A DNA stretch of 64,000 nucleotides from Aeromicrobium sp. Root236 (lineage in GTDB: Bacteria > Actinomycetota > Actinomycetes > Propionibacteriales > Nocardioidaceae): NCBI RefSeq assembly GCF_001428805.1, contig NZ_LMIS01000001.1:2612452-2676451 (forward strand), written 5' to 3'. The notes below the pieces were generated by a model. It was not told the DNA's origin. It ran no database searches and worked only from the letters and a program-made list of their open reading frames with translations. Positions 61,381 through 64,000 of the stretch are shown one piece after another. The translations under genes and the position numbers were made by a program. Within the stretch, counting starts at the first letter, position 1; every line of letters starts with the position of its first letter.

Positions 61381-61679
61381 GCCGACTTCTCGATCGAGTG
61401 GACGCGGGCGTGCAGCATGTTGCGCTGCTGCAGGGCGGCGCGCAGCGCGCGGTGCAGGCCGTCCTCGAGGAACAGCTCGCCGTTCCAGCTCACGACGTGC
61501 GCGAACAGGTCGCCGAAGTAGGTCGAGTCGTCATCCAGGAGGTGCTCGAGGTCGAGCTGGGTCTTGGTCGTCGTCAGGTCGTCGAGGCGCACTTGGGACG
61601 GCGAGATCTGCGCCCACGTGCTCGGGGTCAACCCGTGGTCCGGGTAGGGGCGCCCCTCACTCACCCTCCTGAAGATCAC
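61377..61679 (-). CDS. Small conserved actinobacterial protein, VapB-antitoxin-like in name only
   Basis: A 100-residue protein: MIFRRVSEGRPYPDHGLTPSTWAQISPSQVRLDDLTTTK and DDSTYFGDLFAHVVSWNGELFLEDGLHRALRAALQQR. I recall homologues in databases labelled VapB family antitoxin, but no PIN-domain toxin lies beside it; here the partner is a cell-wall LytR_C protein. The function is unknown; a ParB/Srx-like or regulatory fold is possible from the EDGLHRALRA segment. Confidence 0.75.
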   Translation of the reverse strand: MIFRRVSEGRPYPDHGLTPSTWAQISPSQVRLDDLTTTKTQLDLEHLLDDDSTYFGDLFAHVVSWNGELFLEDGLHRALRAALQQRNMLHARVHSIEKSA

Positions 61680-61898
61680 CCGGTCAGTGTAGACAGGCTG
61701 CCCGGAGGTCGGCGGTGGTGCGTGGCCAGATCAGGAACTTGTTCCGAAAACGTCGGTGCGGGACGGTAGTCTCAGGGAACAAATCAGGGTTGTCTCTGGT
61801 TGCCGTAGGCAACAGCCGGCATACAGAGTGACAACAGGAAGGCGCACCTGGGCGCCTTCGGCCGGGCTCCGGCCCGGTATCAAGGCGCAGGAGGCGTG
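61680..61898 (+). ncRNA. Structured leader upstream of PAP2 gene, possible regulatory RNA
   Basis: An outer stem GTTGTC/GACAAC with CTCTG/CAGAG (61789-61798 with 61824-61835) encloses a perfect hairpin GTTGCC-GTA-GGCAAC (61799-61813). Two further perfect hairpins follow: GAAGGCGC/GCGCCTTC (61838-61859) and CCGGGC/GCCCGG (61862-61877), then AGGAGG. No T-tract is present. An inverted repeat GGAAC-TT-GTTCC lies upstream at 61734-61745. The fold is inferred by eye and matches no riboswitch class I could recognise. Confidence 0.45.
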
Positions 61899-62702
61899 AT
61901 GACCCAGTCGTCACAGCAGCAGACAGGGCGTACCGAAGTCGTACGCCGATCTGGTGTGCCCTTGGGCCTCAAGCGTGGCGCGATCGAGCTGACGTTCCTC
62001 GCGATCCTCTACGTCGGTTACAGCGCCTCGCGCCTGCTGGCCTCCAACGACTTCGCCCCGGCCCGTGGCCGCGCGCTCGACGTGCTGTCGTTCGAGAAGT
62101 CGTGGCGCATCGACGCCGAGTCGTGGCTCAACGACAAGTTCGTCCAGTACGACTGGCTGGGCCTGTTCGGCAGCTACTGGTACGCCACGACCCACTACAT
62201 CGCGACCGCGGCGGTCCTCATCTGGATCTATCGCCGCAGCGTGTCGGAATACGTGACCGCCCGCCGCGCCCTGGTGTTCGCCACGATCATCGGCCTCTCG
62301 TTCTACCTCGTGATGCCGACCGCTCCGCCGCGCATGATCAGCGGCATGTACGTCGACGTGCTCAGCCTGCACTCGGCTGCCGGCTGGTGGGGTGCCGACG
62401 CGTCGGCGCCCAAGGGCCTCGGCGGCATGACCAACGAGCTCGCGGCCTTCCCGTCGCTCCACGCGGGCTGGGCGCTCTGGGTCGCGATCGTGCTGATCCG
62501 CGCCGGCGTTCCCAAGATCGTGCAGGCGCTCGGCATCATGTACGCCGCGACCATGACGATCGTGATCGTCGGCACCGGCAACCACTGGGTGCTCGACGCG
62601 GTCGTCGGCTGGATCGTGGTGCTGGCCGCGTTCGGCGGCGTCATCGCCTGGGAGAGACGCAGTCCGGTCGTTGCCCATGAGGACGCAGCACTCACGCTCT
62701 GA
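61899..62702 (+). CDS. PAP2 superfamily membrane phosphatase / inositol-phosphoryl transferase-like
   Basis: A 267-residue membrane protein with about six hydrophobic segments. The PAP2 signature is split as PTAPPRM (motif 1 region), AAFPSLHAGWALW (motif 2, His) and GTGNHWVLDAVVGW (motif 3, His/Asp). The layout, with a long first half, resembles the AUR1/inositol phosphorylceramide synthase-like PAP2_3 group. It acts on a lipid phosphate at the membrane's outer face. ATG 61899 follows AGGAGG by 4 bases. Confidence 0.86.
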   Translation: MTQSSQQQTGRTEVVRRSGVPLGLKRGAIELTFLAILYVGYSASRLLASNDFAPARGRALDVLSFEKSWRIDAESWLNDKFVQYDWLGLFGSYWYATTHYIATAAVLIWIYRRSVSEYVTARRALVFATIIGLSFYLVMPTAPPRMISGMYVDVLSLHSAAGWWGADASAPKGLGGMTNELAAFPSLHAGWALWVAIVLIRAGVPKIVQALGIMYAATMTIVIVGTGNHWVLDAVVGWIVVLAAFGGVIAWERRSPVVAHEDAALTL

Positions 62703-62715
62703 CACAGTCGAGCCT

Positions 62716-63474
62716 GTGAACTCTGTCCTGCACCAAGCCGCGCACGGGGTCAGGTTCGACTGGGGCCCAGTCGGTGGCGCAGCAGTCGCCGAGGGAGCCG
62801 ACGTCGCCGTCGTGGTCGACGTCCTGTCGTTCTCGACGTCGCTCAGCGTCGCGGCCGACCTCGGCATCGTGGTGCTGCCCTATCCCTGGGAGGCCGAGGA
62901 CGCGCCGACCTACGCCGCCCAGCACCGCGCGGTCCTCGCCCTCGGTCGCAGCGTCGCGGGCCCCGGCGAGGTGAGCCTGTCGCCGGTGAGCGTACGCGCG
63001 GCCGAGCCCATGGAGCGGCTCGTCCTCCCATCGCCCAACGGCTCGGCGATCTCGGTGCAGCTGGCCTCCGTCGTGACGACGGTCGTGGGTGCGTCGTTGC
63101 GCAACGCGGCCGCGGTGGCCGACTGGATCGCCCGCGAGCACGACGCCGAGACCGCGTCGATCGCGATCGTCGCCGCCGGCGAACGCTGGCCCGACGGATC
63201 GTTGCGCCCGGCGATCGAGGACCTGTGGGGCGCCGGCGCCGTGCTCGCGGCGCTCGAGGACCATGACTGGCCGGGGCTGTCGCCCGAGGCCGCGATGGCC
63301 GCCGACGCCTACCGGTTGATCGCCGGTCGCGAGGAGTCGCACCTCATGGCGTGTGCCAGTGGCCAGGAGCTCGTCGGGGCCGGCTTCGCCGCCGACGTGG
63401 CGGTCGCCGCCGAGGTCGGCACCAGCACGACGGTGCCGCTGCTCAGCGACCGTGGCTTCATCGCCGCACCCTGA
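62716..63474 (+). CDS. comB: 2-Phosphosulfolactate phosphatase family protein (ComB-like)
   Basis: A 252-residue protein: VVDVLSFSTSLSVAADLG, LPSPNGSAISVQL, GASLRNAAAVADWI and AAGERWPDGSLRPAIEDLWGAGAVL are the ComB motifs (NGS, ERW..G..R...ED). ComB removes phosphate from 2-phosphosulfolactate in coenzyme M synthesis; in actinobacteria, which lack coenzyme M, the true substrate is uncertain. GTG 62716 was chosen as start; ATG 62677 would overlap the PAP2 gene by 26 bases. Confidence 0.84.
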   Translation: MNSVLHQAAHGVRFDWGPVGGAAVAEGADVAVVVDVLSFSTSLSVAADLGIVVLPYPWEAEDAPTYAAQHRAVLALGRSVAGPGEVSLSPVSVRAAEPMERLVLPSPNGSAISVQLASVVTTVVGASLRNAAAVADWIAREHDAETASIAIVAAGERWPDGSLRPAIEDLWGAGAVLAALEDHDWPGLSPEAAMAADAYRLIAGREESHLMACASGQELVGAGFAADVAVAAEVGTSTTVPLLSDRGFIAAP

Positions 63475-63545
63475 TCCGCTCTGGGCTGATCCGCCTGCAG
63501 CAGCAAACCCTGTTGTGCGGCGCCAGGCCTGCGCACGATGGACAC

Positions 63546-64000
63546 ATGGCTGACAACGACAAGACCCACCTGTTCTCCGGGCAGATGCGCCAGCAGCTCC
63601 TGCACCGGCGCGTGCTCGTCCTCGACGGGCCCCTCGACGACGACAACGGCACGCTGCTCGCGACGCAGCTGCTGACGCTGGCGGCGGAGGACCCCGTCGC
63701 CGACGCGGTGCTCTGGATCCACTCGCCGGGCGGCTCCGTGCCGTCGATGCTGGCGATCCGCGACGTCATGCGGCTCGTGCCCTGCGATGTCGCGACCCTC
63801 GCGCTCGGCCTCGCCTGCAGCGCCGGCCAGTTCCTGCTGTCCTCGGGCACCAAGGGCAAGCGGTACGCCCTGCCGCACTCCCGGATCCTCATGCACCAGG
63901 GCTCGGCCGGCATCGGCGGATCCGCGGTCGACGTCGAGCTGCAGGCCGAGGACCTGCGCTACACCCGCGACACCGTGCTCGGGATCATCGCGGACGACAC
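63546..64000 (+). CDS. clpP: ClpP-family protease subunit, cut by window end
   Basis: The first 151 residues are present. The catalytic Ser92 is in GLACSAGQF and His111 in ALPHSRILMHQ; the Asp lies beyond the window. The HSPGGSVPSMLAIRDVM strand-helix and the axial start MADNDKTHLFSGQM resemble a ClpP paralogue encoded apart from the clpP1P2 operon, so it may be a secondary or specialised subunit. No Clp ATPase gene is in view. Confidence 0.88.
   Translation, partial: MADNDKTHLFSGQMRQQLLHRRVLVLDGPLDDDNGTLLATQLLTLAAEDPVADAVLWIHSPGGSVPSMLAIRDVMRLVPCDVATLALGLACSAGQFLLSSGTKGKRYALPHSRILMHQGSAGIGGSAVDVELQAEDLRYTRDTVLGIIADD

Noticed and set aside
61377-61679. Type II toxin-antitoxin system
   Set aside because: The small protein resembles proteins labelled VapB, but no toxin gene is adjacent and its coupled partner is a LytR_C membrane protein.

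Overview
The window is about 70% G+C, densely coded, and full of ATGA/GTGA/TGATG start-stop overlaps. Gene content points to a Gram-positive actinobacterium, plausibly Nocardioidaceae (Nocardioides/Aeromicrobium-like); the genus is a guess from protein style only. No rRNA, tRNA, CRISPR array, transposase or prophage was seen.

Positions 1-45046 form a sterol/steroid catabolic gene cluster. Nine near-palindromes matching the known actinobacterial KstR operator (TNNAACNNGTTNNA, allowing one mismatch) sit immediately upstream of gene starts at 859, 1741, 9686, 9747, 17195, 17240, 22465, 29026 and 42983. They control a DapB-fold reductase, several SDRs, a DUF1214/sulfotransferase/SDR/SRPBCC operon, thiolase (fadA5-like) with a GMC oxidoreductase and an aldehyde dehydrogenase, cyp125, a DUF35/ltp4/ltp3 aldolase-type operon, an NTF2/DECR-like SDR/acyl-CoA ligase operon, echA19 and fadD19, fadE26-fadE27-fadD17, kshA-orf-kshB-flavoprotein, and fdxD-hsd4A. 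The flavoprotein runs directly into a complete Mce4-type sterol importer (yrbE4A, yrbE4B, mce4A-F and two Mce-associated proteins; 33235-42980). Together these encode sterol uptake (Mce4), C26 oxidation (CYP125 and perhaps GMC/ALDH), side-chain activation and beta-oxidation (FadD19, FadD17, FadE26/27, EchA19, Hsd4A, FadA5, Ltp3/4) and the first ring step (KshAB 9-alpha-hydroxylation). The KstR repressor itself is not in the window.

A 2.9-kb stretch (about 11030-14000) between cyp125 and ltp3 has visibly lower G+C and unlike codon use. It carries one large membrane protein of unknown function, apparently a foreign insert in the catabolic cluster.

Positions 45070-48810 hold a glycosyltransferase, methyltransferase and prenyltransferase-like operon plus a convergent methyltransferase. 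Positions 49466-54691 hold two tandem secreted GH16 glycosidases, an aldo/keto reductase, an F420-type nitroreductase family protein and a Tat-exported lyase-like protein with an AbfB carbohydrate-binding domain. From 54693 on the genes are general: SDR, aldo/keto reductase, PLP C-S lyase, CsbD stress protein with a sigma-B-type promoter and strong terminator, alpha/beta hydrolase, K+/H+ antiporter, LytR_C protein, PAP2 protein with a highly structured leader, ComB-like phosphatase, and a ClpP subunit cut by the window end.

The most unusual signal is a paired element at 1775-1858 and 43229-43345. At both places a short reading frame beginning MSERQ ends in a conserved 14-nt-loop hairpin whose last bases are the ATGA overlap with the next gene. 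The two stems differ by a compensatory base pair and both frames end TDV(S/T)A-stop. This looks like a leader-peptide/hairpin translational-coupling module, or a mobile repeat that carries a start codon.
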